DNA of 64,000 nt, taken from Maniola hyperantus. Its lineage: Eukaryota; Arthropoda; Insecta; Lepidoptera; Nymphalidae. The notes below the pieces were generated by a model, which was not told the DNA's origin, did no database searches, and saw only the letters and a program-made list of their open reading frames with translations. Location of the stretch: the NCBI RefSeq assembly GCF_902806685.2, contig NC_048547.1:11419196-11483195 (forward strand), in the 5' to 3' direction. This document shows positions 21,401-32,296 of the stretch, piece after piece. How positions within the stretch are numbered: the stretch's first letter is position 1; each line of letters starts with the position of its first letter. A program made the position numbers and the translations under genes.

Positions 21401-22312
21401 TTTTTATTAAATAAATCTTTTGAAACAAGTTCTAAAAAAAATATGTCTCCAATTTGATTCTTTTTGTATACTCCACGTGTTCCCCAGAAACGTTTACTAT
21501 CTTTTATAAATAAAGATCGGCTATAGACAAGGATAAGGCACAAAAACATGTCCCTTTCACCCTTATCCGTCGACGCAGGTAGATTTGGAGTAGGGTTGTC
21601 ACACTTTGATCAGTTACCACTACAACAAACAAAAAAAATGTTTACAAAAAAATATATACTTAAATGGATTTATGATATGGAAACAGCCATATTTGTCGAT
21701 TTCTAGAATTAGTAGGTACTTACAAAATTAAAAATCACTCAACACACGCTGCATCTGTTAGATCACTTAAATGTTCTTATCTTAAAAAGAGTAGAAAATA
21801 TATGAACTAGGTCAACTGTTAGATAATAATTTAAAAGAAAAGCCGTATATACTATCCCCCCCCCATGACATGAATATCATTTATAAATAAGTAAATTCTT
21901 GGCATGAAAATGCTTTTTGAAACATACAAAACAGTTGCTTCATACATGTTTCATGTACTTAGATGTAGTTATCAGTTATCACTAAACACTAAACAGGTGT
22001 CTTTGAGTCATTATTTCATAGGATTATAATACATATTAAAATAACTTCATTTAAATGCCAATTAACATAGTTTACGTCTCAAGTAGTAAATTGGCAGCCC
22101 TACTGAAATGTGAACATAAGGGATAATATTTTTTTCTTGTACAAAACAAAATATTTGAGTTATTGTTCGCGGGCACACTGCAGTCTGCACACAATCAGTG
22201 ATAACGACGTTACATAATATCCTTGACTCACAGTTCGTATCGGATTCAATTTCACTTTTGAACCGCGGTTTTATTGCCTTCGACATTGATAACATGTTTC
22301 ATGAATTTTAAA
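21401..22312. other. No recognised feature
   Basis: AT-rich. Nine-C run at 21857-21865. Confidence 0.4.
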
Positions 22313-22746
22313 AAACCTGCCAAGTGCGAGTCAGGCTCGCGCAACGAGGGTTCCATATTTCGTCACAGTATACAGTCGTATTTTTCGACATTTTGCACGA
22401 TAATTCAAAAACTATGATGCATAAAAATAAATAAAAATCTGTTTTAGAATGTACAGGTGAAGACCTTTCATATGATACCCCACTTGATATATTATAGTTA
22501 TCTTACTTCGAAAATTGAAATTATATTAGTTCATGACCACAATTTAATTTTTTTGTCTGATGTGACCACAAATTCACGGTTTTCAGATTTTTCCCCGAAT
22601 GTCAGCTATAGGACCTACCTGCCAAATTTCATGATTCTAGGTCAACGGGAATTACCCTGTAGTTTTCTTGACAGACCGACAGACAGACAACAAAGTGATC
22701 CTATAAGGGTTCCGTTTTTCTTTTTGAGGTACATAACCCTAAAAAC
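22313..22746 (+). mobile_element. Rep-D copy
   Basis: CCAAGTGCGAGTCAGGCTCG at the left, AAATTTCATGATTCTAGGTC, GACCGACAGACAGAC and AACCCTAAAAA at the right. Short frames across it are accidental. Confidence 0.8.
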
Positions 22747-22798
22747 GGTTCACACTTCACAGATAGGTATCTAATAATATTATAAATACAAAAGTTCG

Positions 22799-22845
22799 CA
22801 GTCAGTCAGTCAGTCAGTCACCTTTTCCTTTTATATATTAAATAA
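22799..22845 (+). mobile_element. Rep-A terminal scrap
   Basis: GTCAGTCAGTCAGTCAGTCA followed by CCTTTTCCTTTTATATATTA: only the tandem-repeat end survives. Confidence 0.55.
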
Positions 22846-23389
22846 AGATAATAAACTGGTAAAATGTGCTAACATGCACGATGCACATGTCCATCGTAAA
22901 ATTGTAGTTGTATAGCGACAGAGGTACTTACCGGGATGTTGCACAAGCCTCGCCCCAGAGTGCTAACATTGTTGCTGCAATGGCATGTTACGACTGCTAC
23001 GAGCGTAAAAAAGAGTATTTAATCCTAGTAAAATAATTTAGTATCATTGTATTGAATCGCAATAGCAATAAACCTTTGAAATATACCAACTAATACGTAA
23101 TAAACTGAGCTAAACTGCGCCATGCGCTAACATGCACATGTCCGTCGTAAACTGTAATTTGTCTATAGCGACAGATTTACAAGAACAACAAGAAGTTGCG
23201 CAAGTCTCGCCCCAGGGTGCTAACAATGTTGCTTGCTAATACAAAAGTAGTATGCCAGAGCATCAAAGAAAGCAGTAAAAAGATACCAAAGTAAATATAT
23301 TAATATATCATAGTAGGTTTATGATCGTGGCATACTCCCGACAAAACAGTACCCTCTTTCGGGTGCAGTCGGGGAAAAATGCATGATAA
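22846..23389. repeat. Local approximate direct repeat
   Basis: A block at 22868-22985 (CTAACATGCAC, CATGTCCATCGTAAA, TATAGCGACAGA, GTTGCACAAGCCTCGCCCCA) recurs at 23127-23235 (CATGCACATGTCCGTCGTAA, TATAGCGACAGATTTAC, GTTGCGCAAGTCTCGCCCCA). Copies are about 260 bases apart. No family recognised. Confidence 0.55.
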
Positions 23390-23818
23390 ATCAGTACCCT
23401 TATTATAAATGTGAAACTGTGTTTGTTTGTTGGTTTGTTGGTTTGCCCTTCAATCACATCGCAACGGAGAAACGGATCAACGTGATTTTTTGCACGGGTA
23501 TAGTTAAAGACCTGCGGGGTATTCGCTAACTCAGTGTCTAACACTGAATGATAGACACCGAGCTTATTTGACATTGGCTAGTTCTACATTGCTGCTTTAC
23601 TGCGTGATAATAAAATATTTTTTAGCAGAAAACCTTCAACGGATTAAAAATCAATGTCAAATGAGCTCGGTGGCTATCATTCATCGTTGAACACTGAGTT
23701 AGCGAATCGGCCCGCTGGAGAGTGACTTAGGCTAATTTTTATCCCGGGAAATCAAAGAGTTCCCAAGGGATTTTGAAAGACCTAAATCTACGAGTATGAA
23801 GTCGCGGGCATCAGCTAG
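23390..23818 (-). mobile_element. Rep-C copy split by a Z MITE
   Basis: TACCCTTATTATAAATGTGA, GTTTGTTTGTTGG and AACGTGATTTTTTGCACGGG at the left; GGAGAGTGACTTAGG, TTATCCCGGGAAATCAAAGA and TCGCGGGCATCAGCTAGT at the right. The two parts join in other copies; here 23514-23715 intervenes. Confidence 0.75.
23514..23715. mobile_element. Z-family MITE nested in Rep-C
   Basis: TIRs ATTCGCTAACTCAGTGTCTA and its counterpart ending CACTGAGTTAGCGAAT, arms about 50 bases including CAAATGAGCTCGGTGGCTAT. Complete second copy at 57729-57937, half copy at 9075-9160. Confidence 0.8.
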
Positions 23819-24075
23819 TAAATAATATTTGCAAGAAGGTAAGAGTGCCTACCTACTACCTAATAAGAAATGCCTGACAAAAGGCTATGTAAAGTATGAA
23901 GTCGCGGGCATCAGCTAGTAAATAATATTTGCAAGAAGGTAAGAGTACCTACTACCTAATAAGAAATGCCTGACAAAAGGCTATGTAAAGTATGAAGTCG
24001 CGGGCATCAGCTAGTAAATAATATTTGCAAGAAGGTAAGAGTACCTACTACCTAATAAGAAATGCCTGACAAAAT
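23794..24075 (+). repeat. Three-copy tandem repeat, about 95-101 bp
   Basis: Units start GTATGAAGTCGCGGGCATCA at 23794, 23895 and 23990 and end near CCTGACAAAAGG. Each unit holds the Rep-C terminus plus adjacent host sequence, so the Rep-C insertion junction itself was tandemly amplified. Units differ by a 4-base indel (CTAC) and single bases. Confidence 0.85.
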
Positions 24076-24604
24076 GCTAACGCAGCGTGGCGCAATCCGA
24101 GCGGGTCGAACATCGAAATCTCAAATTCTATTCGTCGTCGTGCGCTAACAATAATAACTCGTAGCGATTACAAACGAGTCATCGACCTTCGAAAAATCTG
24201 ACCTGCGCCGCTCGCCGCAAGGTTGCGCGCACGACAACGCTTCGATTCACTTCAATATTCAAAATGTTCTTCGTACGTTTCCTCATTTTCCAGTTGCTAA
24301 TAGGGCAATTAAGTCGTTGAAACATAATTTTTTCAGTCAGTCACCTTTACGTTTTATATATTTAGATTACGTAACAGAGAGTGCATTATACTAATTACTA
24401 ACTAGTAGGTAACTACTCTCCGTAGTAAAGTAGAATTCAAAATAATATATTTTGTAGATACATATTTCTATTGTACCTCGCAAATTATTGCCGAGTCGTT
24501 ATCGTACGTTCACCGATACTAAATTATCTGACTTGATTACAGTTCGTTAATATAAGTATTCCAATGTTCTCATGTTCCTTGACCTTTTCGAGCTGCGGTC
24601 GATA
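24076..24604. other. No recognised feature
   Basis: CG-rich 24076-24240 (CGTCGTCGTGCGC, CTGCGCCGCTCGCCGC), then AT-rich with a small Rep-A terminal scrap (CAGTCAGTCACC) near 24336. Confidence 0.35.
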
Positions 24605-24667
24605 TTAAAGCTTTGGACACACAAAACGCGCGACGACAGAGATGTATTTAACAACCCTTTCATATAT

Positions 24668-24800
24668 AAAGTACCTATAGTACGCGACAGGTACATGGCA
24701 ATCGGGGTATGAGGCGGGGGGACACCCCGCACACCCGCATGTCACCCGCGCTATCCCGCACGGGGTTTGCCATCCCGACCTGTCTCACACTATAGGTAAA
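24668..24800. mobile_element. J-family element, copy 2
   Basis: TATAGTACGCGACAGGTACA, GAGGCGGGGGGACACCCCGC, GCCATCCCGACCTGTCTCAC. Shorter middle than copy 1. Confidence 0.65.
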
Positions 24801-24868
24801 CGTATAGCATAGGATTTGACAATTAATAATGATAAGAACAAAGAAAAGCGGTGTTCGTGGATAAAAAG

Positions 24869-25104
24869 CAGTGATAGCGTTAATGTCGGTCTCCTATTCG
24901 GAGGGTCCGGGCTCGATCCATGACACGCACCTCTAATTTCTCGGAATTAAGTGTTCATGAAGGAAAACATCGTGAGGAACCCTGCATGTCTGAGATTTCT
25001 CCATAATATTACCAAAGGTGTGTGAAGTCTGCCAATCTGAACTTGGCCAGCGTGGTGGACTATGGCCAAACCCTTGTCATTCTGAGAGGAGACCCGTGCT
25101 TGAT
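24869..25104 (+). mobile_element. SINE-1 copy
   Basis: Degraded tRNA head (GTGATAGCGTTAATGTCGG, GGGCTCGATCC), then GAAGGAAAACATCGTGAGGA, GTGTGTGAAGTCTGCCAATC, GAGAGGAGACCCGTGCTTGA. An internal deletion removes about 40 bases of the body. Confidence 0.7.
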
Positions 25105-25261
25105 GAGAAAAGTGATAGAGATAAATTTACACGTGTACCAAGAGTAACAGAGCGCGACATGCACAATATGTTGTCATCATTATAGTTCCGCGTTTTTACA
25201 CTTCTAGCCGTGCTATAACACGCGTCGCTGCCGTCGCGCTTGATGTGTGTCCAAGCCTTAA

Positions 25262-26132
25262 GGCTTGTTTTCGCAAAAACTGGTATTTCTTGAAAACGAA
25301 GGTTCTGATCGAACAGAAGGTCGTGCTTGAAGACATTTAAGGCATCGAAGTGATCTTGATTCGTAGGTGTCTCTCGAATGTTCGATGTTGATTTACAATG
25401 TTACCGATCGGACGACGATCTAGCGGACAAGTTTGTATTGAACGTGTTCACGCCGTATACATTACAGTCGCCGTCCAGTGCGAGGGCTTGCACACGAAGG
25501 GTTCCGTACCATAGTACAAGATAACTATCATCATCATCGTCATCATCAAACGATCGAACCGGCAAAATAACTATAACGCTATATCTATACATTTATTTAT
25601 TTTAATTGAATAGATTATTTGAATAGAGGCCATTTAAAAAAATTATATAGCGACAATAGAAATACCCACACTGAAAATTTTAACTATCTATTACAGTTAA
25701 TTAGATAATGCTCGCAATATAGATAGGAAAGAAAACCTTTTAATTCGAAAAGTTCAATCACCTTTTCTAGACTTGCGGATACAAAAAAATTTAATTACAC
25801 TGTCAACTTTTAAAGATCTACAAGGTACAAGGACCTTTATCTGTATTGAAATTGTCGAATGGTATCGATGTTCGGAGCAAGTGGTTGTTTTATTTTCGTA
25901 TGGCCGTGTCGTTAAGGTCGATCGAGGTGAACACCCCACCAAGGAGAACCGTTGACCCCCCGATCATATCCGCGTATGCTCGAGGGGCTCAGTGGGTATG
26001 AAAAGTTACGTACACAATCCTACATTGCTATGTGGGTTTTATCATTATTTCGTCGGTGTTTTATTGCTAGAAAAAATCAGGCAATACGGCAAAGTACGTA
26101 CCTACCTAATAATATTATTGTCGCACTTCTGA
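25262..26132. other. No recognised feature
   Basis: GAAGGGTTCCGTACC near 25497 is a possible Rep-D scrap, followed by a short CATCATCATCG run. Rest unassigned. Confidence 0.35.
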
Positions 26133-26287
26133 CGATGAAGTCTAAAAGATGGAAACGGGCTAACCCGGGAGGGGTAGAAGGTATGGCAGTTTTTGTCCTT
26201 TATCGGTTTCTTTGCGGCCATCACTCGTATCACTTACCACCAAGTGAAATTGCTGATTGCAGACAAGGGCTAACTTGTCATTGAATA
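26133..26287 (-). mobile_element. SINE-2/LINE tail fragment
   Basis: GATGGAAACGGGCTAACCCG, GGTATGGCAGTTTTTGTCC, AGACAAGGGCTAACTTGTCA. Rearranged relative to the SINE-2 tail. Confidence 0.4.
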
Positions 26288-26332
26288 AAGAACCCCTAGG
26301 GACAACTGTCTGTCGGTGCCCCGGTATCCAAC

Positions 26333-26725
26333 AAACCAGCCAAGTGCGAGTCAGACTCGCGCACCGATGGTTCCGTACTACAGTCGTACATTTTGCATGA
26401 TAAATCAATAACTAGTATGCATAAAAATAAATAAAAACAGGTAAACTACTTTCATATATGATACCCCACTTGGTATAGTTATCTTACTTTGAAAATACTA
26501 TTGTTCATGAACACATTTCCGAAATTTGTGGTTACATGATGTAACCACAAATCCGAAAACGGATTTTCGGATTTTTCCCCTTTACGTGTGCTATAAGTTT
26601 ACCTACCTACCTGCCAATTTCATGATTCCAGGTCAACGAGAAGTATCCTGTAGGTTTCTTGACAGACAGACAACAAAGCGATCCTATAAGGGTTCCGTTT
26701 TTCCTTTTGAGGTACCGAACCCTAA
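26333..26725 (+). mobile_element. Rep-D copy
   Basis: CCAAGTGCGAGTCAGACTCG, TATGATACCCCACTTGGTA, CAAATCCGAAAACGGATTTTCGG, ACAGACAGACAAC, GAGGTACCGAACCCTAAA. An extra internal inverted duplication (CCGAAAACGGATTTTCGG) is private. It abuts the next element. Confidence 0.75.
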
Positions 26726-26726
26726 A

Positions 26727-27959
26727 GATCTGTACGCACCTGAGCTGCGCTGCGCATCGCTTCAGTCCGTCTGCAGAAAGCGTCACTTCAGGCCGCTCAC
26801 GGTACCTACCGCACTACAACTGCAGTACGCGGCAGCTCGCGTCACTTGCGCGTCACTTCTATGCCCGATCGCGTACGAACAACAACGTCGCAAGATGAGC
26901 GACATTGAAGAGGGAAAGGGTGGAAGCCGACATCCTAGGAGTTGGGAATTTCGAGGATATACTTTTGAGAGCCCGTCATGTGTATTTATTTTGAGGTCTA
27001 TCACGCCTATACATTAAATACTTAACTCGATGCGCGTGTATCTTATCCGAGCGCCGTACGCATTCTGAAGCGACGCGACGCGCCGCTGGGTATGTCGCAC
27101 TAGCGTCGCTGCACCGCGCGTCGCTTCGCTGCGCTTCACAATATTCTCCCAGCCGCGACGCGCGGCAACGCGCGGTGAAGCGCTGTGGAGCGCCGCTCTA
27201 GTGTGGTATGCGCCATACAAAATGATATAAATAATATGTTGACGCTCTGTGCCGCGACGTGCAGTGACGCGCAGCTAGGGTTCATGATTTCTCGAGCTTA
27301 TCAATTTCTCGGGTCTCGAGAATTCTCGAGGCTAATTTCTCGGGTCTTCTCGGGTTGTCGAGAAATTTACATTTACGTACGGATTTGCATATTCTTCGGT
27401 TCCAATAATGCGATTAATCAACAAATTCATCGGTTTCCTCTCAAATAAAAGTACCAAAATAATTATAAGACTTTTATTGACAGTCTTCAACATAATTAGC
27501 TTCTTTTTCTTAAAGAAAACTAAAAAAATAAGCTATTCTGACATTTGTGACTTATACATATATACAATTACAGCACAAGCACAGCATTAAAAAGAAAAAA
27601 ATCAACTTAAAACTTCTAGCTTCTTTCTTTTAAACAAAACAAACAATAAACAAAAATTTCAACATGAAAACGTTAACCTTATCCTAACTTATAATTAAAT
27701 TACAATCACAGCACCATTTTTGGTATGTTAATTAGAAAAAAAAAATCAAATGAAATTTTTGCATTTAAAACAAACGGCAAACGCAAATCGTTTTATTTTA
27801 TAATTTCATAGACTCAAATATGATTTCTCGAGTTCTCGAGTTTTCTCGAGCTTGATTTCCCGGGAACAAAGCCCAACGATTTCCCGGGAATTCTCGGCTC
27901 GAGAATTCCCGGGAATGAACCCTACGCGCAGCGCAGCTTAGGTGCGTACAGACCTTTAA
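26727..27959 (-). mobile_element. M-family GC-rich TTAA element, copy 1, split by hAT
   Basis: TIRs CTGTACGCACCTGAGCTGCG and GCGCAGCTTAGGTGCGTACA. The interior is strikingly CG-rich (GCGACGCGACGCGCCGCTGG). The right border is TTTAAA (TTAA at 27956-27959); the left border is TAAA, so one side has changed. Copy 2, opposite orientation and without the hAT, is at 39152-39738. No transposase frame: non-autonomous. Confidence 0.75.
27276..27924. mobile_element. Non-autonomous hAT-like element with 8-bp duplication
   Basis: Ends TAGGGTTCAT and ATGAACCCTA. Flanked by CGCGCAGC at 27268-27275 and 27925-27932, a perfect 8-bp duplication, the hallmark of hAT. Both subterminal regions are crowded with TTTCTCGAG/TTTCTCGGG/CCCGGG words, plausible transposase-binding repeats. 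The AT-rich middle has only short frames. Copy 2 of the host M element lacks it, which is an empty-site control. Confidence 0.85.
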
Positions 27960-28392
27960 AATACCTTCCGAATATTATAGAGGCCTACCCAGTATAACGT
28001 ACTCGTATATACCTATACAGTATATACCTATCTAAAGTAAGCCTTTCCACACAACATTATTAGTTAGACCTCTGTTATATAAAAGAAGTCGAAAAAGATA
28101 GTCATCCATGGTCGTTTCATGCCCCAAAGTAGAAATCTTACTTGCACCTGATGAAAAACATAACAATTTCTGAGCAATTTCATACAAGGCTCGAATTAGG
28201 TAGGTACTAGGTATTAAGCCTGGAACCTGGCGAACAGCTCGAGTTAGTTATAACTTATAATACGCCTGGAACGTGGCGAACAAATTTCCACAGAAAACAC
28301 GACTCGAGGCAACATTGTATAGATTTCCAATAAGAATATCCTATTTATAGCGTCTCATGGCAGGTAGCGATGTCAATGTTTTATTATTAAAA
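27960..28392. other. No recognised feature
   Basis: A short direct repeat (GCCTGGAACCTGGCGAACA / GCCTGGAACGTGGCGAACA) at 28219 and 28264. Confidence 0.4.
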
Positions 28393-28957
28393 AAACCGGC
28401 TAAGTGCGAATCAGACTCGCGCACTGAGGGTGCCGTAGTACAATCGTATTTTATCGACGACATTTTGCACGATAAATCAAAAACTACTTATTAGATCTCG
28501 TTCAAACCAATTTCGGTGGAAGTTTCCATGGTAATGTACATCATATATATTTTTTAGTTTTATCATTCTCTTATGTTAGAAGTTACAGGGGAGACACACA
28601 TTTTACCACTTTGGAAGTGTCTCTCGCGCAAACTATTCAGTTTAGAAAAAAATGATAATAGAAACCTCAATATCATTTTTGAAGACCTATCCATAGATAC
28701 CCTACACATATGGGTTTGATGGAAAAAAAAAATTGAGTTTCAGTTCTAAGTATGGGGAACCCAAAATTTATTGTTTTTTTTTCTATTTTTGTAAAAATCT
28801 TAATGCGGTTCACAGAATACATCTACTTACCAAGTTTCAACAGTATAGCTCCTATAGTTTCGGAAAAAAGTAGCTGTGACATACGGACGGACAGACAGAC
28901 AGACATGACGAATCTATAAGGGTTCCGTTTTTTGCCAATCGGCTACGGAACCCTAAA
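28393..28957 (+). mobile_element. Rep-D-related mosaic element
   Basis: The left end is Rep-D-like (GTGCGAATCAGACTCGCGCA, CATTTTGCACGATAAATCAA), and the right end has GGACAGACAGACAGAC, TATAAGGGTTCCG and CTACGGAACCCTAAAA. The interior (GAAGTTTCCATGGTAATGTA, TTCAACAGTATAGCTCCTA) is unlike other Rep-D copies. Confidence 0.65.
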
Positions 28958-29628
28958 ATAAAAATTGCATCTTGAATGCAATGTATCTTTGTCAGCCCTA
29001 GCAGAGACTCGACTACTATCTATTTGGGCTGCAAATTGCAAACACCAGTTTCAGTTTTTATCTAGTACTTTGGTCAATACAAGCTACTTGTGTGTCGTAC
29101 AACGAAATAGCAATATTATCTGCTTGTACGTAATAGGCCTACTGTGGTAGGGCATGAACCTCAGTTCTCGACTCCTTACAAGACACGCTATTATTGTAAA
29201 GCGGTGTTCACAGCACATACCTACGTCATTAGTGCAGCCAGTGGAAACTACACAGGTTACCGCTATCGCCCGTTAGAGGGACGCCTTGGAAACGAGTTAT
29301 CCTTCCGGGTTCATAAACGCTGTGCTTCTTTACCGTGACTTGGTGGGTTTTTGCGCGATCGCCAAGTGTAGACCCGACCGCCTTGAAGCCGGTTATTAAT
29401 TAAACCAAGTTTTTCACTTCCTACTCTATAGTTTATACCCTCAATAAGTCTTTTTAATTACTACATTATGTAATTATAATGATTATACTATACTTAGTAA
29501 TAATGGAAGAAAGGTAGAAATGGTTCTTACAAATAATTACTTCTTTATTCACATTGAAAGTACTTTTGGTAAAGTGTATAATACATTTCTTCATTGCATT
29601 CCATGCTGCGTGTGGCATGACCTGTGAC
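28958..29628. other. Unassigned
   Basis: Balanced composition with small frames (29144-29338) of no recognisable type. The part just before 29628 is open in frame with the sequence after the hAT (see 29540-30315). Confidence 0.3.
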
Positions 29629-30315
29629 TAGGGTTGCCAGGTCGCCAAACCTAATAGCCGGACAGACCAGCCAGTTTGGCCGGATACTTGGGTAGAAAGG
29701 CCGGACACCCTACATTATTGAGGATTTTGTGTCTTGGTATTAATCGGTACGAAAAAAAATTATATGTAAAATCCAGCTTTTTTTATTATTGTCATAAATC
29801 TTGTTGTCGGGTGGCACTGCCGCCTGCGGGAGCGACCGACAGTCGACTCACCTGCGCTCGGCCACGCTCGTTTGCGAAATGTAAAAAGCCTAACAAAAGC
29901 CGGACAAGCCGGACACCGTTTATTTTGGCCGGACACGCAATCAAAAAGCCTACCTATGTCCGGCTTTATCCGGACGCCTGGTAACCCTACCTGTGACCAA
30001 TGCAAAGATATATTACTTGATGAATATGCACAATGTGCAAAAGCTGTGCATACCTTTGTTGCGCAGAATCTGTTACAGCAAGTAGGTATAAGGTATAGCA
30101 ATTTACATGCGTATAGATATCTACTGGCAAGACGCAAGATGTCCTATCTAAAATTTTTAACGATGCTATTTCGTATTACGCAAACCGCAGTGACTTTGAA
30201 CCCGACACGACGTGTATTGAGTAAAATCAAATCTTATTTCTTAACCGGATGTACAGAGTGTTACCAGAATGCTGGCCAAAAACGAAAACAGGTGGATAGT
30301 ACTGACGAGAACTGA
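29540..30315 (+). pseudogene. Unrecognised open frame interrupted by a hAT element
   Basis: If 29629-29997 (hAT plus one duplicate) is ignored, one frame stays open from about 29555 through CGMTCDQC, KDILLDEYAQCAKAVH, on to SKIKSYFLTGCTECYQ and a stop at 30313-30315. The uninterrupted piece after the element is about 108 codons. I do not recognise the protein; Cys pairs are the only feature. It could be an exon whose reading was broken by the insertion, or chance; GTAGGT after LLQQ could equally be a splice donor. Confidence 0.25.
29629..29989. mobile_element. Second hAT-like element, 361 bp
   Basis: Ends TAGGGTTGCCAGG and CCTGGTAACCCTA. Flanked by CCTGTGAC at 29621-29628 and 29990-29997, a perfect 8-bp duplication. 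Subterminal GCCGGACA/TGTCCGGC words repeat at least eight times. Non-coding; a relative in architecture, not sequence, of 27276-27924. Confidence 0.85.
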
Positions 30316-30987
30316 TGTGATACCACAAAAAAAACCTATAATTTTGTAAAAGTTTTCGATATTTTATTGCAATTTATAAAACATCTGACTGACGCTAAGG
30401 GCCAACGAACGCTGCGTAAGTAGGCCACTCGAGTCAATGCCGCGTCGTAGGCGGGGCATTGACCCGATTTTTACATGCTATACATTGCGGGTTTGAAAAA
30501 TACTAAATCAATAAAACTACAAAATGAGGCAAATGGTTATTGATTGGCATTGGAGTAAATTGGTATTGTGTTTAGGTAGAAAGATTTTCCAGCGTTCTGT
30601 TTACACTGTTTATTATTGCATATACTCGTACATATACCATAATGACCTGAACTGATATACCTACTTAGTATGTGCGATAGGTGGTGACATATTTATTATG
30701 CTGTATCTTATTGTACGTCTTCTCTGCAATTGATAAATATAAACACGCTGAAACGTGAAGCCTTTAAATTGTAGTAGAAACATGATAAAAGAATAACGCA
30801 TGGGCAAGCTTTCTAAAATTCTTCTCTTGCTCCACGATAAGGTATTGCCGGTGTTCCAAAGGCTGCAGAATGCTGCTTTCTCAATATCGATCATCCCCCC
30901 ATAGTCAGGACATGGCCCCTGTCTGATTTTTTATTTTCCTAAAGAATCAGGACTTGAAGGGTAAAAATTATTTTGTTATTTTGACAA
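30316..30987. other. No recognised feature
   Basis: AT-rich, nothing recognised. Confidence 0.4.
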
Positions 30988-31303
30988 CCTCCCTGGCGCA
31001 GTGATAAGCGCTGTGGTCTTATTAGTGGGAGGTCCCGGGTTCGATTCCTGGCAGGGATTTGGAATTTTATAATTTCTAAATTTCTGGTCTGGTCTGGTGA
31101 GAGGCCTCGGCCGTGGCTAGTTACCACCCTACCGGCAAAGCCATGCCGCCAAGCGATTTAGCGTTCCGGTACGATGCCATGTAGAAACCAAAGGTGTATG
31201 GGTTTAATAAAAACTGCCATACTCCTTCCAGCCCGCTCCCAAATTAGGTGAGATTGCAGTTAAGGGCTAACTTGTATCTGAATTAAAGAAAAAAAATTTA
31301 AGC
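30988..31303 (+). mobile_element. SINE-2, full length
   Basis: tRNA-like head: CTGGCGCAGTGATAAGCGCT (box A region) and GGTCCCGGGTTCGATTCCTG (box B). Then TCTGGTCTGGTCTGGTGAGA, CCACCCTACCGGCAAAGCCA, AAAACTGCCATACTCCTTCC and a final A-rich stretch. Encodes nothing. Confidence 0.8.
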
Positions 31304-31437
31304 GATGAAGAATTATTGCAAGCGGCCGCTTTACCTTTAGTCATTTTGTCGAAGACAGAGATTCTGCATATTTTTAAAAACGGATTCGAAGATGCTAATT
31401 CAACTTAATTTAGAGATATAAAAATGGTGCTGATAAT

Positions 31438-31886
31438 TAAAAACCGGCCAAGTGCGAGTCAGGCTCGCGCATCGATGGTTCCTAATACAGTCGTATTTTT
31501 TCGACATTTTGCACGATAATTCAAAAACTATGATGCATAAAAATAAATAAAAATCTGTTTTAGAATACACAGGTAAAGACCTTTCATATGATACCCCACT
31601 TGATATAGCTATCTTACTTCGAAAATTGAAAATACTAATTATTAGTTCATGACCACAATTTAATTTTTTTTGTGTGATGTAAACACAAATTCACGGTTTT
31701 CAGATTTTTCCCCGAATGCCTGCCATAAGACCTACCTACCTGTCAAATTTCATGATTCTAGGTCAACGGGAAGTACCCTGTAGGTTTCTTGACAGACCGA
31801 CAGACAGACAGACAGACAGACTGACTGACAACAAAGTGATCCTATAAGGGATCCGTCTTTCTTTTTGAGGTACGGAACCCCAAAAA
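31438..31886 (+). mobile_element. Rep-D copy, near complete
   Basis: ACCGGCCAAGTGCGAGTCAG, CTTTCATATGATACCCCACT, TTTCTTGACAGACCGACAGA, CGGAACCCCAAAAA. The best model for this family here. Confidence 0.8.
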
Positions 31887-32253
31887 TGACCCTATTGGAA
31901 ATGAATAATAGATTCATTTCATTTAGTAAAGGTAACTAAACTAATTCATAGTTAGGCCAGGTCAATTACGTACCTACCTACATGCCTACATAGCTTCAAG
32001 AGAAAATAGAAAGCGTGTATTGTTCTCGTACTCGTCCGAAACACATCTATTCGCCGCTTTAATAGGTCTCCGTTGTATAATATATAGGAGTAAACAACAA
32101 GAGCGGCGCGAGGTCGAACCTTGAACTTACTGGTGATATCTCGGCATCCGCATCAATAAACGATCGAGATCACGGGACTCATTGGGCATAGCGAGGAATT
32201 CGTTATCTAGTTTGTGGATAGGGCCATCCGTGTTATACTTACATCGTCATCAA
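31887..32253. other. No recognised feature
   Basis: Nothing recognised. Confidence 0.4.
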
Positions 32254-32254
32254 T

Positions 32255-32296
<42 letters not shown>

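Larger units (their letters stand above)
24605..25261. mobile_element. Y-family TTAA element, copy 1, with two nested insertions
   Basis: Left end TTAAAGCTTTGGACACACA, right end its approximate reverse complement (GTGTGTCCAAGCCTTAA), followed inside by CGCGCGACGACAG and CTGCCGTCGCGC. TTAA occurs at both borders (24605-24608, 25258-25261), as for piggyBac- or Kolobok-type insertion. The interior holds a J element and a SINE-1. Confidence 0.5.

Noticed and set aside
23794..24075. CRISPR-like array
   Set aside because: Three long, contiguous tandem units with no distinct spacers, in an insect-like genome.
26526..27017. 163-codon frame
   Set aside because: Spans the end of a Rep-D copy and the CG-rich start of an M element; no conserved motif and the composition explains it.
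30988..31060. tRNA gene at the SINE-2 head
   Set aside because: The same head with the same non-tRNA body occurs at 16032-16352.
32254..32296. Independent microsatellite
   Set aside because: The CAT run is the expanded tail of the adjacent SINE-1 copy.
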